64,000 bases of DNA from Furfurilactobacillus milii (GCF_009864005.1 NZ_WEZQ01000002.1:1-64000); one strand, 5' to 3'. Positions 1-9,586 are shown, counted from the stretch's first letter. Translations and numbers: made by a program. Notes: generated from the letters alone by a model not told the origin.

Positions 1-25
1 CGTTATACTAACAGATGTGCTATTT

Positions 26-98
26 GCCGGATTAGCTCAGTTGGTAGAGCATCGGTATCGTAAACCGAGGGTCAGGTGTTCAAGTCACCTATCCGGCA
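26..98 (+). tRNA. tRNA-Thr (anticodon CGT)
   Basis: The 7-bp acceptor stem GCCGGAT/ATCCGGC closes the cloverleaf, with discriminator A98. The anticodon stem TCGGT/ACCGA encloses the loop ATCGTAA, so the anticodon is CGT and reads ACG threonine codons. CCA is not encoded. A second threonine tRNA with a different anticodon lies at 48868-48941. Confidence 0.95.
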
Positions 99-123
99 TA
101 AATTCGAGTGAATACCAAAAAAG

Positions 124-149
124 CCGTCACATTTTGTGACGGTTTTTTT
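124..149 (+). terminator. Terminator after tRNA-Thr
   Basis: Eight-bp stem CCGTCACA/TGTGACGG with a 3-nt loop, followed by seven T. It ends the tRNA transcript. The stretch from here to the promoter at 352 shows no gene. Confidence 0.9.
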
Positions 150-351
150 GATGACTAAGTCTGAAAATACGTGTTTATGTGATGCCATCACCTTAGATAA
201 TGGTTTGTTAGCGTCATAAAGCAAAAAATTTGCAATACGCCGACAACAACGCTTCTGCGCATTCTGCCACTTAAACATGAGAAAAACACTTGAAGATGGT
301 TAAAAGATTAGAATTATTCGCCTAAAAATGGCGAATAAATTAAAAGAAGGT

Positions 352-381
352 TTGACTATCGCCATTTATAACCGCTATAAT
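352..381 (+). promoter_or_regulatory. SigA-type promoter of the peptide transporter
   Basis: A -35 box TTGACT (352-357) and a perfect -10 box TATAAT (376-381) are separated by 18 bp. The predicted transcript carries a 5' leader of about 105 nt before the TTG start at 495. Confidence 0.8.
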
Positions 382-402
382 TGTTGTATCGTTTTTTTAA
401 AC

Positions 403-488
403 GGGGAACTACAACTGAATATTTAGAGCATTAAGAATCCCCGAAAAGTCATGGCCTTCGGGCTGCTATTGGGGGATAAATTAGGAGG
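403..488 (+). promoter_or_regulatory. Structured leader of the POT transporter with alternative pairing
   Basis: The segment TCCCC (438-442) can pair with GGGGA upstream (403-407) or with GGGGGA downstream (471-476), but not with both. A GCC-TTCG-GGC tetraloop hairpin (454-463) sits between the two downstream partners, and the downstream pairing ends 7 nt before the Shine-Dalgarno AGGAGG (483-488). This geometry could control ribosome access. I do not recognise it as a named riboswitch class. Confidence 0.45.
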
Positions 489-494
489 ATTCTT

Positions 495-1976
495 TTGGAA
501 AACAAGAAATACGATACAGCGTTTTTTGGACAACCTCGTGGGTTGGCAACGCTGTTTTTCACAGAAATGTGGGAACGTTTCAGTTATTACGGAATGCGTG
601 CCATTCTGTTGTTCTACATGTACTTCGCCATTGATAAGGGTGGTTTAGGCTTTAGCCAAGCTACCGCAAGTTCCATCATGGCTATCTACGGGTCACTTGT
701 TTACTTATCCAGTGTGCTTGGTGGATTTCTGAGTGACCGTGTCTTTGGACCACGTCGCACAGTGTTCATGGGTGGTGTCCTGATTATGTTTGGACACATT
801 GCGCTGGCCATCCCAGCTGGTGCAACGGCTTTATTCGCATCCATTGCGTTGATTGTTGTTGGTACTGGACTGTTAAAGCCAAACGTATCAGAAATGGTCG
901 GTGCTTTATACACGACTGAAGACCGTCGTCGTGATGCCGGATTTAACATTTTCGTCTTCGGGATCAACATGGGGAGTTTATTCTCACCATATATTGTTGG
1001 GACCTTGGGTGAAAAGGTTAACTTCCACCTTGGTTTCTCCCTGGCTGCTATTGGAATGTTCTTTGGACTGATGCAGTACTGGATCGATGGTCGTAAGTAT
1101 CTAAGCAAGGATGGTTTGTATCCATCAGATCCAATCGAACGTGATGACATCAAGCCATTAGCTGTTCGTTGGGGACTGGGCGTCGTTGCATTGATTCTAG
1201 TGCTTGTTTTAATGAAGTTAATGGATGCGTTGAACCTTAAGAACGTCATTTTGCTGATTAGTATTATTGCCGTTGCAACGCCGGTGGTTTACTTCATTAT
1301 CATGTTGTCGAGTCGCAAGGTAACGAAGAACGAACGTCGCCATGTGGTTGCGTACATTCCACTGTTTATTGCTGCAATGTTATTCTGGGCTATTGAAGAA
1401 CAAGGCTCTGTTGTGTTGGCACTGTTTGCACAACAACGGACTAACTTGCAAATTGGTGGCTGGACAATGCCGGCTGCGTACTTCCAGTCACTGAACCCTG
1501 CATTTATTATGTTATATACACCATTCTTTGCCATTTTATGGACAAAGTTGGGCAAGCGTCAGCCTAGCACGACGACTAAGTTTGCATATGGATTGGTAAT
1601 TGCTGGTATTTCATACCTGTTCATGGCTCTACCTGGCTGGCTTGAAGGCACTTCTGGTCGTGTTTCCATCTTGTGGTTGATCGGAAGTTGGGCGATTGTT
1701 GAAATCGCTGAACTGTTGATTTCACCAATCGGACTGTCTGTTACAACTCGGCTTGCACCAAACGCTTTCCGTTCTCAGATGATGAGTATGTGGTTCTTGG
1801 CTGATGCTGCTGGTCAAGCCGTCAACGCACAAATCGTTCGTTTCTACACGAGTGATACAGAAGTTTCCTACTTCTTAATTGTTGGGGCTGTCAGCGTTGT
1901 TTTGGGACTTGTACTGTTTGCCTTCCGTAAGCCGATCTTTGGCCTTATGAAAGACGTCGAGATTGCCCAGGACTAA
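495..1976 (+). CDS. dtpT: POT-family proton-dependent di-/tripeptide transporter
   Basis: 493-residue inner-membrane symporter of the PTR2/POT family that imports di- and tripeptides with protons. The N-terminal proton-coupling motif ExxER is present as E24-E27-R28 within [13 protein letters not shown], and the second family signature ([11 protein letters not shown]) lies near residue 155. The hydrophobic profile fits the 12-14 helices expected, and the length is normal for lactococcal DtpT-like proteins. The start is TTG at 495, set by AGGAGG at 483-488. It is monocistronic, between its own promoter and a terminator, with a potentially regulatory leader. Peptide specificity is inferred from the family. 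Confidence 0.9.
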   Translation: MENKKYDTAFFGQPRGLATLFFTEMWERFSYYGMRAILLFYMYFAIDKGGLGFSQATASSIMAIYGSLVYLSSVLGGFLSDRVFGPRRTVFMGGVLIMFGHIALAIPAGATALFASIALIVVGTGLLKPNVSEMVGALYTTEDRRRDAGFNIFVFGINMGSLFSPYIVGTLGEKVNFHLGFSLAAIGMFFGLMQYWIDGRKYLSKDGLYPSDPIERDDIKPLAVRWGLGVVALILVLVLMKLMDALNLKNVILLISIIAVATPVVYFIIMLSSRKVTKNERRHVVAYIPLFIAAMLFWAIEEQGSVVLALFAQQRTNLQIGGWTMPAAYFQSLNPAFIMLYTPFFAILWTKLGKRQPSTTTKFAYGLVIAGISYLFMALPGWLEGTSGRVSILWLIGSWAIVEIAELLISPIGLSVTTRLAPNAFRSQMMSMWFLADAAGQAVNAQIVRFYTSDTEVSYFLIVGAVSVVLGLVLFAFRKPIFGLMKDVEIAQD

Positions 1977-2013
1977 GAGTCTAAAACGTAATCATAAATA
2001 AGTTTGTGCTAAA

Positions 2014-2046
2014 ATGTGCTCAACAGCTGTTGAGTACATTTTTTTG
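2014..2046 (+). terminator. Terminator after dtpT
   Basis: The CTCAAC-AGCT-GTTGAG palindrome, extended by flanking pairs, runs into a seven-T tract (2039-2045). It lies just upstream of the Shine-Dalgarno of the next gene, so it may also act in that gene's leader. Confidence 0.8.
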
Positions 2047-2065
2047 TAGAAGGTGAAGATAAACG

Positions 2066-2896
2066 ATGGTACGTGTGGCCCTGACCAGTGATAATCACTT
2101 CGACGTTAATCAACTGGATAGTAATGAACTGTTGAAACATCAGGCTCAAGTATTAGCCGACTTAAAGGTAAACTATTACATTATTGCAGGCGACACCTTT
2201 AATGACTTTACGAAGACTGTGCACTATGTTGATGCGTTACAACATGAACTGGGAAGTCAAACGGAAGTTTACTTTTTGGCTGGTAATCACGATATGGCTG
2301 CCGGGGTAACGTATGCAGAGCTTGAAACCCGGATTAACGCACATTATCTGCACAATCAGTTTGTGGATATTCCGGGGACTGATTGGCGGATTGTCGGCAA
2401 TAACGGGTGGTATGACTATACCTTTGCCAGCCAGTTGTTTAACGAACGCTCTGTCGCCGACTTTGCTCAGTGGAAACGCGCTTATTGGTTTGATGGCGTC
2501 ATCAAGCAACCAATGACGGATCCGGAAAGAGAAGATGTGGTCTTACAGCAGACTACCAACCAACTTTTGGACGCTACAGTAGCTAACAAACGTGTTTTGT
2601 ACGTCACACATTTCGTGCCACGGGCTGAATATACGCGGATTACGGATGATAATCGTTTTTGGAACATGGCAAACGCAATGTATGGTAGCCGGCGTCTTGG
2701 CGATGTATTGACCAAAGGACACGTTGTTTACGCCCAGTTTGGACATCTGCACATCAAGCCTGAGCCACGAACATTTGACCATGTGACCTACTTTAATCAG
2801 TCCGTCGGCTACAACACGCACCGTTTGCAAGAATGGCGTCATGCTGACTTTATGAGTGAATGGCAAACTCGACTAAGAATTTTGAACTTACAATAA
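2066..2896 (+). CDS. Calcineurin-like metallophosphoesterase
   Basis: 276-residue cytosolic protein with all motifs of the two-metal calcineurin-like phosphoesterase fold: D9-x-H11 (SDNHFD), G42-D43, G73-NHD (N74, H75, D76), a THF histidine near residue 182 and GHLH near residue 226. These ligands show an intact active site. The physiological substrate cannot be read from sequence. It stands alone, with a GAAGGTG ribosome site before ATG 2066, and is followed by two tRNAs in the same direction. Confidence 0.85.
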   Translation: MVRVALTSDNHFDVNQLDSNELLKHQAQVLADLKVNYYIIAGDTFNDFTKTVHYVDALQHELGSQTEVYFLAGNHDMAAGVTYAELETRINAHYLHNQFVDIPGTDWRIVGNNGWYDYTFASQLFNERSVADFAQWKRAYWFDGVIKQPMTDPEREDVVLQQTTNQLLDATVANKRVLYVTHFVPRAEYTRITDDNRFWNMANAMYGSRRLGDVLTKGHVVYAQFGHLHIKPEPRTFDHVTYFNQSVGYNTHRLQEWRHADFMSEWQTRLRILNLQ

Positions 2897-2956
2897 TTCC
2901 TGATTACGCTTGAATTCAATGGAAATTTTCGTTAGAATAAAAAAGTTGTCAGGAAC

Positions 2957-3037
2957 GGCGGAATAGCGAAGTGGCTAAACGCAGCGGTCTGTAAAACCGC
3001 CCCGAAAGGTTCGTTGGTTCGAATCCAACTTCCGCCA
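2957..3037 (+). tRNA. tRNA-Tyr (anticodon GTA)
   Basis: Acceptor GGCGGAA/TTCCGCC, anticodon stem GCGGT/ACCGC with loop CTGTAAA giving GTA, and a long class II variable arm as expected for tyrosine. Length is 81 nt with discriminator A; CCA is not encoded. Confidence 0.95.
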
Positions 3038-3042
3038 TTTAT

Positions 3043-3114
3043 TGGGATATAGCCAAGTGGTAAGGCAACGGACTTTGACTCCGTCATGCGCTGGTTCGAA
3101 TCCAGCTATCCCAA
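3043..3114 (+). tRNA. tRNA-Gln (anticodon TTG)
   Basis: Acceptor TGGGATA/TATCCCA with a U1-A72 start pair typical of glutamine tRNAs. The anticodon stem ACGGA/TCCGT with loop CTTTGAC gives TTG. It begins 6 nt after tRNA-Tyr, so the two are probably co-transcribed. Confidence 0.95.
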
Positions 3115-3125
3115 TTATATAAATT

Positions 3126-3167
3126 AAGAAAGCAGGTATTACCGTCAAAGGTGATGCCTGCTTCTTT
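3126..3167 (+). terminator. Terminator of the Tyr-Gln tRNA pair
   Basis: A long hairpin pairs AGAAAGCAGG plus TATTACC with GGTGATGCCTGCTTCTTT around the loop GTCAAA. The T run is short and interrupted. Confidence 0.75.
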
Positions 3168-3200
3168 ACGTTATAGGGATAACTATGGTATTCTTATATG

Positions 3201-3214
3201 CGAACATACGTTTG
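3201..3214 (+). promoter_or_regulatory. LexA (DinR)-type SOS box upstream of rarA
   Basis: CGAACATACGTTTG closely matches the Gram-positive LexA consensus CGAACRNRYGTTYG. It ends 15 nt before the rarA ATG, where a promoter or early transcribed region is expected. This suggests damage-inducible expression; binding is inferred. Confidence 0.65.
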
Positions 3215-3229
3215 AAAAAAGGATAAATT

Positions 3230-4567
3230 ATGACAGAACAAACATCACTTTTTGATCAAAATGACGCAAATCAACCATTAGCAAGTAGGATGCGTCCTCA
3301 AACGCTAGCAGAGTTTGTTGGGCAACAACAGTTACTTGGACATGGCAAAGTGTTGCGTCAACTTATTGATGACGACGCCGTCTCTTCGCTGATTTTTTGG
3401 GGACCACCGGGTGTTGGAAAAACGACTTTGGCCAGGATTATTGCCAATAAAACGCAGGCCCGCTTCATAAACTTCAGTGCGGTCACAAGTGGTATCAAAG
3501 AAATCCGTCAGGTTATGGAAGAGGCGGAAGGTAACCGACAAATTGGTGAACGCACAATTGTGTTTGTCGATGAAATTCATCGGTTTAATAAGGCACAACA
3601 AGACGCTTTCTTACCATTTGTTGAAAAGGGAAGCATCACCCTGATTGGTGCGACGACAGAAAATCCATCATTTGAAATCAATTCGGCGCTGTTGTCCCGA
3701 ACCAAGGTTTTTGTGCTCCAGCCGCTAACGCACGACGATTTAATTCAATTGCTAAACCAGGCGCTTCACGACGATCGTGGTTTTGGCAAACAAAACATTC
3801 ATATTAGTGATCAAACGATTGCGGCGATTGCGGACTTTGCCAACGGGGATGCCCGGGTAGCCCTAAACACGCTAGAAATGGCTGTATTGAATGGGCAGCA
3901 AGTGGGTGAAGTAACGACGGTCGATCAAGAAGATGTCGCCCAATTAGTTTCGCGAAAATCCCTAATGTATGACAAAAAGGGTGACGAACACTACAACATT
4001 ATTTCCGCATTGCATAAGTCAATGCGAAATTCAGATGCGGATGCCGCACTTTACTGGCTGTCACGCATGTTGGAGGGTGGTGAAGATCCACTGTACGTGG
4101 CCCGTCGCTTAATTCGATTTGCTAGTGAAGACATTGGATTAGCTGATTCACGGGCCTTGGAAATTGCGGTGGCCGCCTATCAAGCGTCCCATTTAATCGG
4201 AATGCCAGAGTGTACCGTTAATTTGGCTCAGGCGGTGGTTTATTTATCGATGGCACCGAAGTCTAATGCGATTTATACGGCTTATTCAGCTGCCAAACAC
4301 GATGCGTTGCATTCTATGGCTGAACCAGTTCCTCTACAGATCCGCAATGCGCCAACCAAGTTAATGGCTGACTTACATTATGGTGAGGGCTATCAGTATG
4401 CTCACGATACGAAGGATAAGCTGACAACATTACAGACGATGCCAGACAACTTGGTTGGCCACGTTTATTATCAGCCCACCACCCAAGGCTCTGAAAAGAA
4501 GTTCGCTGAGCGTTTGGCCCAGATTCGTGAGTGGCATGCCGAACACGATGATCATCAAAATGGTTAG
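3230..4567 (+). CDS. rarA: Replication-associated recombination protein RarA (AAA+ ATPase)
   Basis: 445-residue AAA+ protein of the RarA/MgsA/WRNIP1 family, acting at stalled replication forks. The Walker [10 protein letters not shown] lies near residues 58-66 and Walker B FVDEIHRF near 112-119. The sensor segment [10 protein letters not shown] and the C-terminal tetramerisation region complete the usual architecture and length. The start is ATG 3230 with a modest AAAGGA site. A LexA-type box sits directly upstream. It is monocistronic; the S9 peptidase downstream has its own promoter. Confidence 0.93.
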   Translation: MTEQTSLFDQNDANQPLASRMRPQTLAEFVGQQQLLGHGKVLRQLIDDDAVSSLIFWGPPGVGKTTLARIIANKTQARFINFSAVTSGIKEIRQVMEEAEGNRQIGERTIVFVDEIHRFNKAQQDAFLPFVEKGSITLIGATTENPSFEINSALLSRTKVFVLQPLTHDDLIQLLNQALHDDRGFGKQNIHISDQTIAAIADFANGDARVALNTLEMAVLNGQQVGEVTTVDQEDVAQLVSRKSLMYDKKGDEHYNIISALHKSMRNSDADAALYWLSRMLEGGEDPLYVARRLIRFASEDIGLADSRALEIAVAAYQASHLIGMPECTVNLAQAVVYLSMAPKSNAIYTAYSAAKHDALHSMAEPVPLQIRNAPTKLMADLHYGEGYQYAHDTKDKLTTLQTMPDNLVGHVYYQPTTQGSEKKFAERLAQIREWHAEHDDHQNG

Positions 4568-4610
4568 CCAGATAATACTAATTGTTCACAGTTTAAGTAA
4601 TCTAATATGT

Positions 4611-4638
4611 TTGGTTAATGACTTAAAAGCACTATAAT
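4611..4638 (+). promoter_or_regulatory. Promoter of the S9 peptidase-ogt pair
   Basis: TTGGTT (4611-4616) and a perfect TATAAT (4633-4638) with a 16-bp spacer, 38 nt before the ATG at 4677. Confidence 0.65.
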
Positions 4639-4676
4639 AACTGCAAGTGTAACCAATAAGAAAATGAGGCGATTAT

Positions 4677-6668
4677 ATGGTTCAACCAGTAGCAGTCACA
4701 GATTTGTATAAGTTAGTTTCACTTGCACAACCCGTTGCGACACCAGATGCAGTCTTTTTCTTGCAAACGCAGATGCGTGAACAGGAAGACGATTATGCAA
4801 CATCTATCCAACGGTTTGATTTACATACGCACGCAACGACAACGTGGGGAACATTGTCTGGCAAGGATAACGCGCTAGCAATCAGTGATGATCGGCGCGT
4901 ACTGACGTTTACCAGCGAAGATACGAATCATCAGCGACAGGTTTTTGCACAATCATTAACTGGTGGCTCGCCAGTTCAAATAACGTTTGATGATTTTGGT
5001 GTCAGTGCTTATGACTGGGATGCCAAACATCAAGTCGTATACTATCAAAGCGCACCTAAGAAAGATGGCAAGCGACCGGTTAAAGCAGATCCTAAACGAC
5101 CACAAACAATCAGTTACACTAAAACAATTTATAAAGATAATGATCTCGGCTATTTTGCTGAGGACGAACGCTATGTTATTAAGAAGCAAATCATTGGTCA
5201 TAAAACGGCTACAGAGATCTTTGAAAATCCGGAAAAGTTTTCCATGGGCCCACTATCTCACGATGGGAGGTTGCTGACCTATTCAACGGCCGGAAAGCCA
5301 GAAGATGACAATGATTTTAGCGAGCTGACATATACGTTAGACACTGAAACTGGTGTAAAAACCGTTGTGACTGGCAGTTTAATGGCAGCTTCACTTAGTC
5401 CAGTTGGGTTTAATGAGAGTGACACTGATTTATTACTCTGGGGCACAACCAATGAGATTCCTAATATCTCTGCCTCACATTTATACAATTACCATTTCGC
5501 AGACCAACAGCTAACTGATCTAACACCGGATAGAGATGTTGTAGTCGGCGACATGATTATGAATGCTGATTTCCAACAAAACCTTAGTGGTCGTGTAGCA
5601 GCGTTCGTTAGTGATCAACAATATGTTTATACTCAGTTATCACATGGGACGTTACGGCTCATGATGGCCACGTTGGGTGATTCACTCAGTGATCATCAAG
5701 CAATCGTATCAGGGCCGCGGCATGTTACTGACTTTACAATTTCAGCAGACCATGGCGAAGTTTTCTTCACTCAATCTGCTTGGACGACGGTTGCTAAACT
5801 TTCAGCGATTACATTGAAGGATGGCAAGGAACGAGACCTGACTGATCCTAATCGTCATTATGAAACGACTCACCAATTAGTAGAGCCACTTCGGTTTACA
5901 TTTATCAGTGATGACAATGTGGAAGTACCGGGCTGGTATTTGCCGCCAATTGATGCGCAGGCAAAAACAAATTATCCAGTAATTCTCTATATTCACGGTG
6001 GACCCGGTGCTAATTATGGGGAAACCTTCTTCCATGAATTACAATTTCATGCCAGTGAAGGTTATGGTGTGATTGCCATTAATCCACGAGGTTCGACCAG
6101 TTATGGACAGGAATTCCAACTTGGCGTCATTGGTCATTACGGTGAGGGCGATTATGCTGACTTAATGAATGGCTTAGATCACGTACTAGAACTGGATCCT
6201 AAAATTGATCAAGACCGGTTGTATGTTACTGGTGGTTCGTACGGTGGTTTTATGACCAACTGGATTGAGGGTCACACGAATCGTTTTAAGGCAGCTGTAA
6301 CAGCGCGTTCCATTGCCGATTGGATCAGTATGTATGGTACGAGTGATATCGGATATTATTTCCTGCCATGGGAACTTACCGGTGAGCGAACGATGAAAGC
6401 TACTGATTTAACGCCACTGTGGAATGCATCGCCACTGAAGTATGTGGCCAATGTATCGACACCTACTTTAATTCTTCACAGCGAACAGGATTTTCGTTGT
6501 CCAATTGGTCAAGGTGAAGAGTGGTACACATCATTAAAGCTCAATGGTGTTGAAACGAAGATGGTCCGTTTTCCTGGTGAAAATCACGATTTGTCGCGAA
6601 TAGGTAAGCCGCGTTTTCGAATTGAACGCATGCAACGGATTCACGATTGGTTTGCTACTCATCAATAA
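4677..6668 (+). CDS. S9-family serine peptidase (acylaminoacyl-peptidase type)
   Basis: 663-residue cytosolic prolyl-oligopeptidase-type enzyme. The N-terminal ~400 residues fit the beta-propeller that gates substrate size, and the C-terminal ~260 residues are the alpha/beta-hydrolase domain. The catalytic triad is visible: S521 in GGSYGGF, D605 in SEQDF and H637 in ENHD. The oxyanion segment YIHGGPG precedes it. The family cleaves short peptides, sometimes N-acylated or proline-containing. No signal peptide is seen. Ogt follows after 15 nt, so the two are likely co-transcribed. The exact specificity is unknown. Confidence 0.87.
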   Translation: MVQPVAVTDLYKLVSLAQPVATPDAVFFLQTQMREQEDDYATSIQRFDLHTHATTTWGTLSGKDNALAISDDRRVLTFTSEDTNHQRQVFAQSLTGGSPVQITFDDFGVSAYDWDAKHQVVYYQSAPKKDGKRPVKADPKRPQTISYTKTIYKDNDLGYFAEDERYVIKKQIIGHKTATEIFENPEKFSMGPLSHDGRLLTYSTAGKPEDDNDFSELTYTLDTETGVKTVVTGSLMAASLSPVGFNESDTDLLLWGTTNEIPNISASHLYNYHFADQQLTDLTPDRDVVVGDMIMNADFQQNLSGRVAAFVSDQQYVYTQLSHGTLRLMMATLGDSLSDHQAIVSGPRHVTDFTISADHGEVFFTQSAWTTVAKLSAITLKDGKERDLTDPNRHYETTHQLVEPLRFTFISDDNVEVPGWYLPPIDAQAKTNYPVILYIHGGPGANYGETFFHELQFHASEGYGVIAINPRGSTSYGQEFQLGVIGHYGEGDYADLMNGLDHVLELDPKIDQDRLYVTGGSYGGFMTNWIEGHTNRFKAAVTARSIADWISMYGTSDIGYYFLPWELTGERTMKATDLTPLWNASPLKYVANVSTPTLILHSEQDFRCPIGQGEEWYTSLKLNGVETKMVRFPGENHDLSRIGKPRFRIERMQRIHDWFATHQ

Positions 6669-6683
6669 ACTAGGAGGATAGCT

Positions 6684-7193
6684 ATGGCCCAGTTATATCA
6701 TGATGTCGTTGATACCAGTGTTGGTCAGTTACAGTTATTAGTTTCCAACAAAGGCTTGGTTTTTGTTGGTTCGCCCAATGCTGCGTTAAGCGAAGCAAAG
6801 AGTTATTTAAACAATGTAGATGCTGTTGATCAGGCAATCACTGATGACCAAAAAACGTTGAAGTATCGACAGCAAATTAGCGATTACTTTGAGGGTAAAC
6901 GCCATGATTTTGATTTGCCGATTGACCATTTTGGCACCGGCACACGTCTTCAACAAGCAGTTTGGGATGCATTGGTACTAATTCCTTATGGGATGACTTG
7001 TGATTATACGACCATTGCTGCTAATATCGGTCAGCCGTCAGCAATTAGGGCGGTTGCGACAGCAATTGCGAAAAATCCGGTACTGATTGTAACGCCATGT
7101 CATCGAGTTTTGCGTAAGGATGGCGGATTGGGCGGTTATCGCGGTGGTTTAACGATGAAACGGCAGCTATTAGCACTTGAACGTACTGCATAG
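6684..7193 (+). CDS. ogt: Methylated-DNA-[protein]-cysteine S-methyltransferase
   Basis: 169-residue suicide repair protein that removes alkyl groups from O6-alkylguanine onto its own cysteine. The active-site motif PCHRV places the acceptor at C139, followed by GGLGGYRGGL. The helix-turn-helix segment with YTTIAANIGQPSAIRAVATA (about residues 110-129) is typical. The start ATG 6684 follows AGGAGG. It is the second gene of the S9 peptidase unit; a terminator lies at 7323-7372. Confidence 0.92.
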   Translation: MAQLYHDVVDTSVGQLQLLVSNKGLVFVGSPNAALSEAKSYLNNVDAVDQAITDDQKTLKYRQQISDYFEGKRHDFDLPIDHFGTGTRLQQAVWDALVLIPYGMTCDYTTIAANIGQPSAIRAVATAIAKNPVLIVTPCHRVLRKDGGLGGYRGGLTMKRQLLALERTA

Positions 7194-7322
7194 TATAAGG
7201 TGTGCAGCGTTAATCTGATGTGTAAAAAATTATTTAGACAACATAATTGTTTATCATTCACAGACGGATGGATTTAATTAAGCTGTTAGGTAGGCAATGG
7301 GCCCTTTTATGTTGTTAGTTAC

Positions 7323-7372
7323 AAAGAACGCAGTTTTAGATTGGAAGGCCAATTTTTGACTACGTTCTTTTT
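7323..7372 (+). terminator. Terminator after ogt
   Basis: An outer stem AAGAACGCAGT/ACTACGTTCTT (one mismatch) encloses an inner hairpin ATTGG-AAGG-CCAAT, followed by a T run. The rest of the 7194-7531 gap shows no gene; weak promoter-like boxes for proC may lie near 7412-7440. Confidence 0.8.
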
Positions 7373-7531
7373 GACCACTCATTTAGAGGAAAATTATTTT
7401 TTAGTGACTCGTAGTTGCATTATTGGTCTATATCAGTTACATTCTAATCAGATATGACATTATCTGCATTTTTTGTGACAGTGGTTATAAAAATACAGCA
7501 TTTTAAAAACAGATGCGGGGAGAGACGGTTC

Positions 7532-8326
7532 ATGCAACTCGGATTTATTGGTGTTGGCGGTATGGCTCAGGCGATTATCAAAGGATTGATTGCTGCAGAT
7601 GCAGTGACACCTTCAGATATCATTGTGCACAGCGCTCATAAGGAGCACTATCAGGCATTTGCATCATCAACAGGTGTGCGGATGGCAGATAGTAATGCGG
7701 AGGTCGTTCAAGACAGCGATTTTGTTGTGTTAGCGGTAACGCCGAATATTGCACCTGAGGTTTTAAAAGAGACACGTGACGAGTTAAACCAAGGGCCTAA
7801 AGTATTAATTTCGATTGTTGCAGGTCTATCTTTACAAACAATGGAAGAACTGGCGGGATACGAAATGCCAATTCTGCGGACTTTGCCAAACGTTAACGTA
7901 GCCATCGATGCCGGGATGACAGCTTTAGCCGTTAATGAAAATTTAACAGGTGCCAAGTTAGCAGATGCTAAGGGGCTGTTTGATGCAATTGGTAGCACCA
8001 CTGTCTTGCCAGAAGCAGATTTCAGTACCTTCTCTGCCTTGGCCGGCAGTTCGCCAGCCTATATCTACTTCTTTATTGACGCACTTTCACGTGCCGGCGT
8101 TAAGCATGGTCTTAATAAAAAAGAGGCGACGCGGATTGCTGCAGCCGTAACGGAAGGTTCAGCTAAAATGGTGCTTCAATCTGACAAAATTCCGTTTGAT
8201 TTAATTGATCAAGTTTCTTCGCCAGGTGGTTCAACTGTCGCTGGGTTGCTAGCAATGGAAGAAGCCGGGTTCATGACTGCTGTAGTAAAAGGGATTGATG
8301 CCACAATTAAGCGTGATCAAGAATAA
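7532..8326 (+). CDS. proC: Pyrroline-5-carboxylate reductase
   Basis: 264-residue enzyme that reduces 1-pyrroline-5-carboxylate to L-proline with NAD(P)H, the last step of proline synthesis. The N-terminal dinucleotide motif GFIGVGGMAQAI starts at residue 4. The C-terminal family signature is intact around LIDQVSSPGGSTVAGL. The start at ATG 7532, behind GGGGAGAG, gives the usual length; an in-frame upstream start at 7454 would add 26 atypical residues. It stands alone, with no proA or proB beside it. Confidence 0.93.
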   Translation: MQLGFIGVGGMAQAIIKGLIAADAVTPSDIIVHSAHKEHYQAFASSTGVRMADSNAEVVQDSDFVVLAVTPNIAPEVLKETRDELNQGPKVLISIVAGLSLQTMEELAGYEMPILRTLPNVNVAIDAGMTALAVNENLTGAKLADAKGLFDAIGSTTVLPEADFSTFSALAGSSPAYIYFFIDALSRAGVKHGLNKKEATRIAAAVTEGSAKMVLQSDKIPFDLIDQVSSPGGSTVAGLLAMEEAGFMTAVVKGIDATIKRDQE

Positions 8327-8331
8327 ACGCG

Positions 8332-8360
8332 TTGAAAAAGTGGTCTATACCAGCTATACT
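8332..8360 (+). promoter_or_regulatory. nagA promoter with NagR (GntR/HutC) operator
   Basis: TTGAAA (8332-8337) and TATACT (8355-8360) are 17 bp apart. The spacer carries TGGTCTATACCA (8341-8352), which matches the dre/NagR-type operator pattern TGGTnTAnACCA. A repressor bound here would block RNA polymerase, and nagR lies two genes downstream. An untranslated leader of about 85 nt follows. Confidence 0.8.
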
Positions 8361-8452
8361 AGAAAGCGTAACCAAATGAGCTTTTTCAATGGAGCGTGTT
8401 AACTACCCCAGTGTTTAAGGCGTAGCGGCACATTTATGAGGAGGAAGATTCA

Positions 8453-9586
8453 ATGAGTACGGTTTTGAAACATGCGATCATCTACACGGGTGAAGAAAAG
8501 ATTGATGATGGTTATTTGCGGTTTGGCAAAACGATCGAAGCAGTCGGCCCGATGAGTGATTACGTCGCTGAACCAGACGACAATGTAGAATTTGTGACGG
8601 GTAAAGTGATTGTACCCGGATTTATCGATGTTCACAGTCATGGTGGCTACAGTTTTGATTCGATGGACGGCGATCCTGACCAAATCAACGAGATGGTCAA
8701 TGATATGGTTCACGAAGGAATCACAACATTGTTTCCAACTACGATGACGCAGTCTACCGAACATTTAAATCACGCGATGGAAGGTATTGCCAAGGCTGCT
8801 GAAGAGAACCCAGTTATTCAAGGAATCCATCTTGAAGGACCATTTATTTCCGCAACTTATAAGGGTGCTCAACCTGAAAAGTATATTTCAGATCCCAACA
8901 TTGACTTGCTCGATAATTGGAACAAGCTGTCAGGAAACCGTGTTCGTTTGATTACATACGCACCGGAAGATCCTGGTTCGCGTGAATTCGAAAAATACTG
9001 TCTGAGTCATAACATTGTGCCATCAGTTGGTCACAGTAATGCTACCCGTGAGCAAATGCTTGCTTCCAAGGCAACGCACGTTACGCATTTGTACAACGCA
9101 CAACGTGAATTTAAGCACCGTGAACCTGGTGTTACTGGCCATGCTATGTTGGAAGACAACATGTACTGTGAATTGATCTGTGATGGATTCCACATTGTGC
9201 CAGATATGATCAAGTTGGCTTATGAACAAAAAGGTGCTGAACGCATTGATCTAGTCACTGATTCAATGCGCGCCAAGGGGATGCCTGAAGGAATCAGTGA
9301 ACTTGGTGGTCAAAAGGTTATTGTTAAGGATAAACAGGCACGACTGGAATCCGGCAACTTGGCTGGATCGGTGCTACGTTATGACGACGCATTCCGCAAC
9401 ATTCAATACTTTACTGGATGCGGTATTGAAGAAGCTGTTCAAATGTCCTCTGTTAACCAAGCTACCGAATTTGGTTTAACCAGCAAGGGTGGTTTACAGG
9501 CTGGTAAAGACGCTGACTTTAACATTATGGATCGTAATCAAAACTTGGAACGGACTTACAGTTATGGTCGTCGCTTTGATGACTAA
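8453..9586 (+). CDS. nagA: N-acetylglucosamine-6-phosphate deacetylase
   Basis: 377-residue amidohydrolase converting GlcNAc-6-P to glucosamine-6-P and acetate, for amino-sugar catabolism and wall recycling. Metal and catalytic signatures are present: H61-S-H63 (VHSHGG), E128 (HLEGPF), a GHSN histidine near 192, HLYNA near 213 and the catalytic aspartate in TDSMRAKG near 271. The start ATG 8453 follows GAGGAGG. nagR lies 57 bp downstream on the same strand, and the operator in the promoter implies induction by amino-sugar phosphate. nagB is not in this window. Confidence 0.93.
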   Translation: MSTVLKHAIIYTGEEKIDDGYLRFGKTIEAVGPMSDYVAEPDDNVEFVTGKVIVPGFIDVHSHGGYSFDSMDGDPDQINEMVNDMVHEGITTLFPTTMTQSTEHLNHAMEGIAKAAEENPVIQGIHLEGPFISATYKGAQPEKYISDPNIDLLDNWNKLSGNRVRLITYAPEDPGSREFEKYCLSHNIVPSVGHSNATREQMLASKATHVTHLYNAQREFKHREPGVTGHAMLEDNMYCELICDGFHIVPDMIKLAYEQKGAERIDLVTDSMRAKGMPEGISELGGQKVIVKDKQARLESGNLAGSVLRYDDAFRNIQYFTGCGIEEAVQMSSVNQATEFGLTSKGGLQAGKDADFNIMDRNQNLERTYSYGRRFDD

